Assembly: GCA_032158295.1 (NCBI GenBank)
Contig: CM063251.1
Span: forward strand, 6,978,253-7,042,252
Length of the DNA stretch: 64,000 nt
Origin: Pycnopodia helianthoides
Taxonomy: Eukaryota > Echinodermata > Asteroidea > Forcipulatida > Asteriidae
Direction of reading: 5' to 3'
The notes under the pieces were generated by a model, which did no database searches, was not told where the DNA came from, and worked only from the letters and a program-made list of their open reading frames with translations. The position numbers were made by a program, and so were the translations under genes. Below, piece by piece: positions 11,901-21,790 of this stretch (within the stretch, counting starts at the first letter, position 1; each line of letters starts with the position of its first letter).

Positions 11901-13079
11901 GGCTGCATATGAGCATGCATTGTGGCAGAATATGACCACCAGGTAAAATCTGGACTATTCCATTTCATGAGATGAATGAAGCCGAGTGATATGGAAAAGC
12001 CAGATTTTACCACGTGATTATAATTCAAGACAATGCACGAGCCAAATGCATTCATTATTTTTCTTTTTTTTTAACTCATACATAGATTCTTGTCAATTGA
12101 ATTCGTTTCGCAAAATAAACACAATATAGACAGAGGAACTCCTCCATCCTACATTCTGTGACACCCCTTCTAAACAACGACTCCATATAGACACCAACTT
12201 TCTCTGGCAGAGACACGACCTTGCCTGGCAAATTAATGGATGTTTCAAGACTCCTGCTCAACCAATCAAATGGCTCTTTGTGTGTGGTAAATAAAATATC
12301 TCAGAGAAGCTCCAGCCTTCAGCAAAAAATGTTACAATAAAAGTTTGTTAAACTCTCTCTCTCTCTACATTAAAACAAATAATAATAAATAAAATAACGT
12401 TCATTAAGGATTTTTTATAATGATCAGTTAGCAGATTTGATCCTTCCCTTCACAATCATCTACCAAGTAAGACTAAAACACGATCTTTCTTAATAATATA
12501 CAAAAAAAATCATGGATCAAAAAAACATGTTGTCAACACATTTTTAATGTTAACATGTTTCTAGTACTGTGCTTGAGCTTGCTCTAGTAAAAACAGTGAA
12601 GAAAACTAGGCCACTTTCACTTTCTCAAGGAAATCCTTTCCTTCAGAATAAATGCAGAGGTAATTGACTTGTCCTTCATAAGTAAGCCTGGCCAGCCTCC
12701 CTTGGAGAAAAATACATAACAGTTTGGTAAGGAACACATTTTGTGCATGTCAGGTCAAAAAGGTGGGTCTTGCCACTACCCTTTCTTGAAGTTAAAATGC
12801 ACGATTGGTATAGTTCTCCCCCAAAAAAACCTTGAATAAATAGATTAGTTTCAATATGATAGCTCACTCATTATAACGTTCCAACCAATACAGTATCAAT
12901 CCTCAAAAGAAATAGTTCCATCTCAAAAACTTTCAAAGTAAACAAAAAAGGAGTGTTTGAAGACCCTGCACCGAAATCAATCAAAATCACAATCAAAATA
13001 AGCCTGATTTGGAACCTGCACAAAATACATGAGAAAACATAAAACGTTTTTTTTTTCATCACTGTTCTCAACCACCAAT
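8927..13079. other. Repeat-poor intergenic stretch, no gene recognised
   Basis: I see no exon with two good splice sites. Around 10195-10310 there is a dispersed-repeat piece (AAAACCCACGCAATCAAGTA, then GGATTCGAACCCGAC) also seen at 23985-24045. It looks like a tRNA-derived repeat remnant. Confidence 0.4.
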
Positions 13080-13312
13080 TTTGAGCAAGATACATTACTA
13101 TAATTGCTTTATCCTTCCGATGAGACATTAAGCTGTAGATTCTGTGTACTAGAATTGGTAGTGCACATAAAAAAGAACCCAGAACACTTATCGTGGAAGA
13201 GTAGGGGTTATTCCCAGTGTTTCTTGTGCAAATAGCAAGCACCCTTCTTTACAGGTTTCCTCAGGCTTGTCAGTTAAAGTCATGGGGCATCCTTGGTTTC
13301 ATCGCCAGAAAA
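13080..13312 (+). mobile_element. SINE fragment, Ser/Leu-tRNA-like family, head missing
   Basis: This is the reverse complement of the body of the complete copy at 14850-15194: ACATTAAGCTGTAGATTCTG, CTAGAATTGGTAGTG and the tail GCCTGTCAG...CATCCTTGGTTTCAT all match. The tRNA-like promoter part is absent. Confidence 0.7.
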
Positions 13313-13516
13313 TGTGCTATGATAATAATTACAGTTTACAATACCGATGTTTTTTAAAATACAAGCTGTCATTAAAATTAAACATTTTTTTTCATGAAAG
13401 TTCACACCCAAATGGTTCAGGCAAGATGGCCTGCTCTTTATCTTTCAAAAAGATAACTGAGCCCACTTGCTTTTTTTCAAACTCCTATGCAGAAAAATTG
13501 GTAACGATTGTCCTAG

Positions 13517-13704
13517 TAAGGCCTGCGCTAAATGTCCCACTTTTGCCGTATTGAACTCAAAATGATTTTCGCACGGCAAAAGTGCAGTGGCTAATTTAAA
13601 TCAAAAGTTTGTGCTAAACGTCGCTCTTTTATCAAATTGAATTCATCATTTTCTATTTATTTGAGTTCAACACGGCAAAAGTGCAACGTTTAGTGCAGGC
13701 CTAA
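13517..13704. mobile_element. Foldback MITE with TAA target duplication (PIF/Harbinger-like)
   Basis: TAA flanks both ends (13517-13519 and 13702-13704). The ends are inverted: GGCCTGCGCTAAATGTCCCA on the left and TGCAACGTTTAGTGCAGGCC on the right, both continuing through ACTTTTGCCGT / ACGGCAAAAGT. A 3-bp TAA duplication is typical of PIF/Harbinger. No coding capacity. Confidence 0.72.
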
Positions 13705-14187
13705 GCAGGGCTAGAAAAAATGGGTCCATTTATAAAGCACCGTTTCATTTAGTTCTGCACAGAAAATTATTATTAAAAAGAAGCTCCGAAAAAAAAGCTG
13801 GAAAAACTCTCTCACGTATACATTTTAACCACAAAGCCTTTCCACAACAGCCTTAGAGATTTGTTAAAGACCTTCAAATGTAACATTGTTAAAAAGAATT
13901 GGAACATGTTGGCCATCTCCAACCTGTTCACGTTCCCAGAGGAGTGGGTGGAGAACAGGAAGTAGAACAAGTCTGCCATGGCCTATATATTTCACAATCG
14001 TTACAACTATCGTAAAAGTAAAGTAAAATATTCAAACCATCTTGAAAAATCATGTTCAAAGAGTTTTGTTAAGTGCTTGTAGCTGTTCCTTGCTCTATGC
14101 TTTTACTTACTGTGCAATTACTGTTTATATGGTTTCTTGTCAAGTAATGATCCACAAGGGAAACTGACTGGGTGAATTTCAAATGGT

Positions 14188-14335
14188 TTGGGGTTGAACA
14201 AAGAAAAATTGACTAGAGCGGGATTTGAACCAACGACCTCCGGATTAACGTACCGGCGCTCTACCAACTGAGCTATCTAGCCCTATGTTGGCGGTCTCCC
14301 TATTTTGTCAATATCTTTGTTCAACCCCAAACTAT
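14188..14335 (-). mobile_element. tRNA-derived element flanked by inverted repeats
   Basis: On the minus strand the core reads GGGCTAGATAGCTCAGTTGG (A box) followed by TAGAGCGCCGG, then GGTTCAAATCC (B box), so it has the two internal RNA polymerase III promoter boxes. It is not a usable tRNA gene: the anticodon loop is too long and no paired acceptor stem is present. The core is enclosed by inverted GTTTGGGGTTGAACAAAG / CTTTGTTCAACCCCAAAC. Degraded relatives lie at 20448-20545, 46998-47115, 56095-56190 and 60800-60910. Confidence 0.72.
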
Positions 14336-14337
14336 AT

Positions 14338-14601
14338 GGTTTCTTATCTGCTAAACCTGATTGTAGGATCAACCTTATTTGCTTGTTTATTTAAATGTTT
14401 TGCTCACTAGCTACACAAATTTAGTTTGTTTCACTCAGATGACCAGATCTGGTCATCCAAACCCATCTGGTCATCCAAGCCCTGAGCCGGGCCCTGTGAT
14501 CTGGTCATCCAAGTGAAACAAACGAAATTTTGGAAGCAAATATCAAAAAGCAAAACAAATAAAATAAGTTTCTTCGATCAGGTTTAACAGCTAAGAAACC
14601 C
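14338..14601. mobile_element. Long hairpin (foldback) element
   Basis: The left arm begins GGTTTCTTATCTGCTAAACC and the right arm ends GGTTTAACAGCTAAGAAACC. Inside, TTTGTTTCACTCAGATGACC is answered by GGTCATCCAAGTGAAACAAA. The centre holds repeats of ATCTGGTCATCCAA. Almost the whole 264 bp can fold back. Confidence 0.75.
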
Positions 14602-14849
14602 TCTTCTTTTTTTAAATATAGTTACTTTCTTTGAATTCATTGGTACAAAATCAGTGAGGTGTGTGGCTTGTAAATAGCATGATCTGATTCAAAAATCAGT
14701 TCAGGCCAACACATTTCTGAGGATGCAATACTTTTTCAGACAGGTCTAAGATTGTCAACAAAGATCAAGCCAGGCCAGCCAGTGAATTTAACCAAGAGAC
14801 TTTCTTCAGTAAGTTCAAAATATTTGTACTATTATTATTCATAAATTTT

Positions 14850-15194
14850 TCTGGTGATGAAACCAGGTATGCCTCATGAGTAAACTTAATTATCGTAGCT
14901 AGCAAGCCTGAGGAAACCTGTAAACCAAAGGTTGCTTGCTATGTGAACCAGAAACACCAGGGTTAACCCTTATATTACTATTTCACAATAAGTATTCTGG
15001 GTTCTTTTACGTCCACTACCAAGACAGTACACAAGACCTACGACTTAATGTTCCATCCGAAGGACAAAGCAGTTCTGGTAAAGTATCTCGCTCAAGGACA
15101 CGAGTGCCATGACCGGGACTCGAACCCACACTCTGCTGATCAGAAACATCAGAGCTCGAGTCCCCTGCTCGTAACCACTTGGCCACGACACGCC
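14850..15194 (-). mobile_element. SINE, Ser/Leu-tRNA-like head, near full length
   Basis: On the minus strand the head reads GGCGTGTCGTGGCCAAGTGG (A box) and GGGTTCGAGTCCCGG (B box), consistent with a long-variable-arm tRNA ancestor. The body continues through GATACTTTACCAGAACTGC and ends near GAGGCATACCTGGTTTCATC. Other copies: 24573-24885, 33350-33650 (diverged), 13080-13312 (headless), and remnants at 43630-43760 and 53013-53050. Confidence 0.8.
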
Positions 15195-16030
15195 AGGAAT
15201 GAACTTCAACCACAAGTTCATACAGAGCAGACTAATGTCTGGCCCTCTCCCATGCTGTATCGAAAATAATTCTATCAGAAGAAAAAAATGCTGTGTCTAC
15301 ATTGATGATCATCGGTGGTCTGATAGAGAAGTAAACTGTTTTCATGTGTATGAGCGAACTTACAATGAGCATGACACTGTACTTCCTGGTATCTATACTA
15401 TAAATAATGTTATTATAAATGTATCAATTCAGCTTTTACTGGGAGAGCATAAACCATTTTCAATTATTGTTTTGTTGTTTTACTTTCAAGTTCGGGGCTT
15501 TCCCTAATAGCTATAGGCTGTAAAACACCATTTCTCAAGTTGGGCCTGTACTGGGCTACTAAAAACAATGCACAGTTAACTAGCCTAGTAGGCTACTTTT
15601 TCAAAAAGCTTAAGGGCAAGGTCTGCATCTTGTTTGTAGGACTTCCCCTATTTAGTTGAACCTTGGTCTGTTACTGATTTAATCATTTTTACAGATGAAT
15701 TTTAAATAAGAATGGAAATTTGGGACTAATTTATTTTCCTGTGATATGATGGGAAATAATAATCTACTTGAAATGTTGCCCATTTGGGAGTACAGGAGTC
15801 ACGCATTTATCAATTATTTAATTCATTTTATTTTGTGTACTCTCAAATTAATACTCGCATACTGATCATAAAGAGTTATCGCTGTTTTTTTTGTCAAAAG
15901 TGTGCTTTCAAGTTAGAGACACTCAATTTACAGTGGTATTTTCACCAAACAAAATAACAATTGTCCAAGATTTAATATGTTTACTACACTTTTGACCTTA
16001 TAAGGGTCAAAATTAATAAGGGTCAAAATT
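15195..16030. other. No gene recognised
   Basis: AT-rich, with no supported exon. A short direct repeat ATAAGGGTCAAAATTAAT occurs just before the palindrome at 16031. Confidence 0.4.
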
Positions 16031-16064
16031 AATTAATTTTGCCTTATATAAGGCAAAATTAATT
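16031..16064. repeat. Perfect 34-bp palindrome
   Basis: The two 17-bp arms are exact inverse copies centred between 16047 and 16048 (centre GCCTTATATAAGGC, flanks AATTAATTTT). There is no spacer, so it can extrude as a cruciform. Confidence 0.92.
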
Positions 16065-16076
16065 TTTAAAAATATG

Positions 16077-16368
16077 TTAAGCGTCCTGCCTTTTCGAAAA
16101 AGTAGAGGAGGCGGGCCTTTTTTTAATTTTCTTTTTTTAAGAAGCCGCCTGACACATTTTTCAAGACAACCAGCCAGGCTAATTTTTTAAGATGGTTGCC
16201 AGCTTTTGTCTGTGTGTTTTTCTATGTGCTATAGTCAAAAATCAATGTTTATGTATTTTATAATCGATTTTTGTTGTCAGAGATCACAAAATTGATCTTT
16301 AAAAAAAAAAAAAAATGTTATAAAAAAGGAGGCGGCTTCTAAAACGGAAACGGGCGGGGACGCTAACC
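16077..16368. mobile_element. Foldback MITE, TTAGCGTCCCCGCC family, copy 1
   Basis: The left end reads TTAAGCGTCCTGCC and the right end GGGCGGGGACGCTAA, as inverted copies. Inner motifs are GAAGCCGCCTGACACATTTT on one side and GGAGGCGGCTTCTAAAA on the other. The centre has ATCAGAGATCA-like sequence and an A-run. Related copies lie at 19861-20021 and 27591-27868. Confidence 0.78.
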
Positions 16369-19300
16369 ATGTTTTGGGGGGTTTTTTTGGCCTAATGTTA
16401 GGCAAAATTGTTCAAACCTAGATAAACAATGTAGAAAGATAACAACAGTAAAAAGATTGTTAACAACAAGGTCATTTGCTGACCAAAAAAAAAACAGCAG
16501 CACACTGTGCACTACATCAATCATCAGGGTTGATATTTGCACCAATTTGACAAATTTGATATCTATCCTGGTGTGTTGCCTTGTGATGTCAGATCCACTT
16601 GAGCAGGTGGTACACCTGGGGGTGTTCAATCCTGGTTAGCCTAGACCCAATTCGAGAGTTAGACATGGGTCTCCAAGGGGGTCAAAAGTCAACAAAGTTT
16701 TCCCATGGTGATGGAATGTGCTACTTGTTGCTTGGAAATGACGTTATTCTGGTTTTTTTTTTTTTTTTACAATTATTTTGATTCATTGACAGCGAGTTCA
16801 TCTTTTCATAAATGTGAACTCACTAGTATTTGCAACCTTCCACGTCATTTCAGTTTTTAAATAAGATTTCCTTGACTTTGTTGTTCTTGTTATAAATTGA
16901 AAGAATTTGTTTCTGATACATATTAATTTAAGTAAAATTGTTGTTCTGTTCAATACTTATGTTTAACCCTTAATGAAGGCATGCTCTGTTAACCATGGCA
17001 CCAGTTTCTCAAAAGTGCAATGACCTGGGGGAGCCGAAGACCTTGACATCCTTGACTGGACTATTCCATATCTAAGAGGGGGTTCATCAGGCCCAAGAGC
17101 TGTGGGTTTTTTGTTTTTGGGTGTTTTTTTTAGGGCGGAAAATGTTTGCAGTCATGTGACTTATTGCAATATACCATGTCAAATACAGTCTTTCCCAGAT
17201 CAAATCCTCTGATAAGTGATGCCATCTTCTCACTATTTAAAACATAATTAATTAATTAATTAATTAAACAAAGAAAAAATAAGGCTCAAATAGTCTATTA
17301 GGGGCTGCCACGTCCAAGGTATCATAGACTTTTAGTGCTTTTCCAACCAATCCTAACCCAAATTAAATGCATTAGGTATGTGACATCATTGGTGTTTTGG
17401 GTTTTTTCGTGAACACACACACACAGAACACGACAACAATGGTTGAAACCACATCCCTGAACATGGGACTTTGGGTAGTGGGTGGAAACTTGCACCACAA
17501 AATTGTGGCACAGTTTTTGCCAGTTTGACAAATCAGACCTTGCATCACTAGTAGGCTTTGGTGGCTGGCAGCAGACATCCCAGTGAACTTGTTTACATTT
17601 TGGCTCTGACCTGTGCACATTAAGAGTTAGCTCTGCTGCCACATAGCATCCCAGGAAAGGCTCCCATTAAAGTAACTTGCATCCAGAACTGCTCGCATCA
17701 CATGGATGGATGAATTATCCAGATGTAACAGGCAGCCACTGCGCAGTGGTTCCAGACTAGCCCAGGACTAATGGTACCCGTGCTGCTTCAGGTTCAAGTG
17801 TTTCATGATGTAGACAAAGTAAGAGAGCAGGCTTTAAAACTCCTTCTACAATGTGCAAGGGAGTCAGTCCACAGTGAACTACTGTGGATGTCTACAACTT
17901 TATACAAGGCTAGGAAAGGGGGTAGGGAAATTATTAAAAGGAGAAAGGGGAAGATTAATTTAAAAGGGGGAGGTGGAACAACAAAAAGCTGAGAATGGAG
18001 GCTAGCAAGGTGATGTAAAGATCTATTAATGAAGGTTCACAGGAAGTACAGGGGTTTAGTTTCAATTTAATCAGTTTTAACCAATTTTCAACCAGTTTCA
18101 ACCAGTTTCTTCTTGTTTATTCTTCCTATGCTGTTATTAAAGAATTCCACCTAATGGCGGATTATGCATGATCTATCAATCATCAAATGAATATAACCTA
18201 TTCTGCATGCAATCCACAGTTCATTTACTGGGCAAGTCAGTGGACTTCCTTTCTCCAGTGAATGTCATGTTATTGTCTTCAACAGCAGTGCAAAAACTCA
18301 GCGACAAAAACACAAAACAACAGCAAAGGCAAATGAAAAAGTGAAGCGCACCTAAAAGCAACATTGACCTGAATTTCTATTCTTACAGTCGCAAACCCCC
18401 CTCCGAATTTCTTTTTCTCACAAAGGAACAACCGGACTGCAAGAATTTGTTGAAGTAATGTATCTTAAAAGCAATAAATAAACTTTCTACTGCAGCCATA
18501 TGATTTCACCTCACTGAGTGCGGCACCATTTGACGCAATGAGATGTTGAGTGATTCCAAACTGGTTAAGGGTACGATGCCCCCCAAGAAATGATTTCGGT
18601 ATTTTTATCTCTAAAAAAAAAAAAAGCGACTGCTCAGTATTTACGTGAAACATTCTTAGCATTTTACATAAATGTTATTCGCCCAGGCATTCAAATTTTA
18701 AAGGTAAAAAGTTTTAGCAGCGTTTTTCAACCTTTCAAAATAATGATCACTTTGGCAGACAAACTTTAGAAAAATGGCCATAATTTATTTGTCGACGATG
18801 TTTGGCACCTTAGTTTGGGCATGTTGGTTGATTGGATGTTATTCTTCACATGTATAAAACAGAAATTGGTAATGAGAGAAGTAATTAAATGTTTGGTCAT
18901 TGCAAAGTTGAAGTGATCCGGAATTGGTCAATGATCCCGAGCTGGTCAAATGACTGTATGCCCTATAGTTCTAAGTAGTAGTAGGAGTAGAAATTTACTA
19001 GGTATTTTCTCATTTTTATTAATAACATTTTCACGGGCGGACAAAAAATGCCGTATCCGTTTCTACCTCCATGATGCGACCCACAATTTTACAGTTTCTT
19101 TATATATATTTTTCGTATGAATATTGGGCTTTGTTTTCCCTTTAAAGATTAAGAATTAAACTTTTATGTGACAAAAATGGCGGCAACATCGGTCAGAACG
19201 AGGTCGACCTGTCCTCCTGACTCTGGGCGCAGTCATTTGGATTGACTGAAACAAATCATTGGCGAAAAGCTTAACAACTGACCACAAAAACGGAACAAGT

Positions 19301-19860
19301 ATTCATACTTACAGTACTGAAAACATCAACATATTACTTTCTTTTTCTTTGTTAGTCAGTTCTGTTCCACATTAATGATCATATTCATAATCATAGAGAC
19401 AGTAAAAAGGCTTCGAGCTCTCGTTGTAGGACGATGTCGTCTGCTTTCACACTAAAACCAGTCTTGACGAAGAGGGCGGTATAATTTGAAATGTCCTCCG
19501 ATATCGACTATTTTGATTGACTATCACTGTGTGGTTCTACTTTCTAAATTGTGTCTTAGAGACACGTTGTCACCTCCTACACTAATTAATGAGCTTGAAA
19601 TTTACATTAAAGTGAATTTTATTCTGTTGATCTTAATCACATGAGGATCGATTATTGATTAATTTGATTCAACCAACCTCGTCTTCAAATACCAATCTTA
19701 TCAGATTAATCCTAGCACATGTGAAATTTTGTGTTGGGACTGTTCTGAGAAGTCCTAGTCTATATTTGCAGTTTCTGTATTGCCCAAGACTAGCAAGAAT
19801 TTGTGGATTTTGTGCATCAATTCACCACATTAATGTGTAGATACGGATTAAAACAACATG
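16369..19860. other. Intergenic stretch, no gene recognised
   Basis: It holds only simple sequence: (AATT)n near 17250-17268, (AC)n near 17412-17426 and T-runs near 16750. Short open frames lack splice or motif support. Confidence 0.4.
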
Positions 19861-20021
19861 ATTAGCATCCTGCTTCATTTTTTGTTTTAATGGCCGCCCG
19901 ACACATTTTTTCGAGACAGCCGGCAGGGCTATTTTTTATCAGAGATCATAAAAATTGATCCTTAAAAAAATATTTTTAAAAAGGAGGCCGCCTCTAAAAA
20001 GGTAGCGGGCGGGACGCTTAA
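19861..20021. mobile_element. Foldback MITE, TTAGCGTCCCCGCC family, shortened copy
   Basis: It shares GGCCGCCCGACACATTTTTT, the ATCAGAGATCATAAAAATTG centre and the right end GGGCGGGACGCTTAA with the copy at 16077-16368. The middle is reduced. Confidence 0.7.
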
Positions 20022-20447
20022 AATGTTTTTTAAATTTGGCCAAATAAGAAAATTTGAAACGTGCAAGAATTAAAAACAAAAAATGCTGGGGAGAAAGTAA
20101 AGTAATCTGTTTAGCTTTTAAGACCGTTATATCTATGAGGCAGCCATTTCTTAGCAAACTTAAATCAATTGAATTAGACAAAACCAACTCCCTCCATAAT
20201 TGTTCATCTGAGGTCTACAGACTTCCAAATTCCAGTCAATCCAACACAAACTGCCACCACCTGCATGTCTTATCCACCTACTGCTATTTCATGTTTCAAC
20301 TAATTTTACATCAGATGATTCTTAATCATTGTTTCTAAATGTGGTATTTTCACGCTCTATTGGTGCTCTGGATTTTTTTTTAGTTCCAATTTTTCTTTGT
20401 ACTTTATTTATATATTAAGTAATAAATCACATAAATTCTTAATTTTG

Positions 20448-20545
20448 GCTTGAACAAAGAAAATTGACTAGTCAAATCCGGAGGCCTCAGGTTCAAGTCC
20501 CGCTCTGGTCAATTTTCCTTCTTTCAACCCAAATTGATTTATATT
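20448..20545 (+). mobile_element. tRNA-derived SINE fragment
   Basis: It contains CCGGAGGCCTCAGGTTCAAG followed by TCCCGCTCTGGTCAATTTTC, matching the B-box half and tail of the element at 14188-14335. It is preceded by GAACAAAGAAAATTGACTAG. Confidence 0.6.
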
Positions 20546-20699
20546 TTGTAATGGCTTTAAATGTATTTTTATTTTATTCACTGGAAAGGTACACACAGAA
20601 CAATACACCACTTTGCATGTAGATCATGACCCCCGAAAATTGAATTGAAATAAATCAAATTGAACCTGACAAGCAAAATAAAACTGAAATGACACACAC

Positions 20700-21643
20700 T
20701 TTCTGACATAGGGAAGCTTTATTACATCTAAATAAAACACACAACAGAAGCAGCAAAAATGCAAGATGTATGGTTATATGACAGACAACAAGATGTAAAT
20801 GTTTAGCCGTAAATACGAACTCAGTCAAAGGAAGACCCTAGCACTAATTTGAAAGGTGGATATAAACTTGTCAAATTACATCTTTCAGAAACAGTTTTGA
20901 AAATGTTTATATTTGTTCATTTCCTCATGGTATATTTTTTATTTCACCGGAAAAATTATAAAGGAAGTACTGGTATACAGAATCTGCCGTATAATTTCAG
21001 AAAACTAAACAGTGAGAAATACTTTTTTTTCAACATCTATAAAGTTAGTAACAATTCATGTTAAAACTGATTTTACTGATTATCTTAACGAAAGAAGAAA
21101 AGGTTGTAATGGCGATATTTGGAAGCCCTGCATTTTGCCGCCTCTCAACACATGGACAATGAGCACTAAAAACACTTAAAGGAGAAATACAGTTCTACTA
21201 CCTATCAAGGGACAACCCTGGCAGTCAGTCAGACAGCTTCATTGTCAGCCTGCCTACCAGGGATTCTAGCACCAGTTTATTTCTTTTCAACAAGCAGTTC
21301 ACAGGACGTTTAAACAACAAAAAAGCGCCGTTGCCCGACCTGGAATTATTCAACACTCCCTACACACACCTCCCAAAAAAGAATTTCCAAAGTTTTTTTT
21401 TATTAAAAAGTTTTAAAAAGCACCACAAAAAAACAACTTCGGTAGTTTCTTTTACATCAACTAACCTCAGTTGTGATTTAATTTTTTTTTTTAAAGCAGT
21501 TTTTCAAAGTGTGACTCTGAACAAGCAGCGAGAGCTGAGGCTATTACCCTATAGGTTTATAAAATAGTATAAAGACTTCCCCATGAGTTAATGCTGTGAA
21601 TAAAATCTACGCTGCTATAGAGTCTACACCGGACAGAACATTT
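20700..21643 (-). other. 3' UTR of the collagen gene
   Basis: Non-coding sequence of about 0.94 kb follows the stop codon at 21646-21644 on the minus strand. Several AATAAA motifs occur in it; the one at 20723-20718 is preferred because a GT-rich stretch (AAGTGTGTGTC) follows. Shorter alternative 3' ends are possible. Confidence 0.55.
20718..20723 (-). terminator. Candidate polyadenylation signal AATAAA
   Basis: The minus strand reads GATGTAATAAAGCTTCCC and, about 25 bases on, AGAAAGTGTGTGTCA, a GU-rich downstream element. Cleavage is expected near 20695-20708. Confidence 0.55.
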
Positions 21644-21790
21644 TTATGAGAAGCAGACAGGACCGACATTTATTCCAAACTGTTGGTTGCTTTCTCCGAC
21701 GTCCATCACAGCAACGTCAACGAGGGGTAGACGTTCGGTCTTCTTGGTTGTGTAGACAACGGTGGTCTTTCTCCAAATGTCATCATGCTC
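21644..21790 (-). CDS. Collagen C-propeptide, last coding exon (COLFI end)
   Basis: 147 nt including the TAA stop (21646-21644). It begins [15 protein letters not shown] and ends [11 protein letters not shown], the standard end of a fibrillar collagen C-propeptide (vertebrate chains end in FGxDVGPVCFL). The Cys is the eighth conserved C-propeptide cysteine (C8), which pairs intrachain with C5. The phase-0 acceptor is CTCCTCAG. Confidence 0.95.
   Translation of the reverse strand, partial: EHDDIWRKTTVVYTTKKTERLPLVDVAVMDVGESNQQFGINVGPVCFS

Noticed and set aside
14208..14285. tRNA gene on the minus strand
   Set aside because: A and B boxes are good but the anticodon loop is oversized and there is no acceptor stem; degraded copies elsewhere show it is a dispersed repeat.
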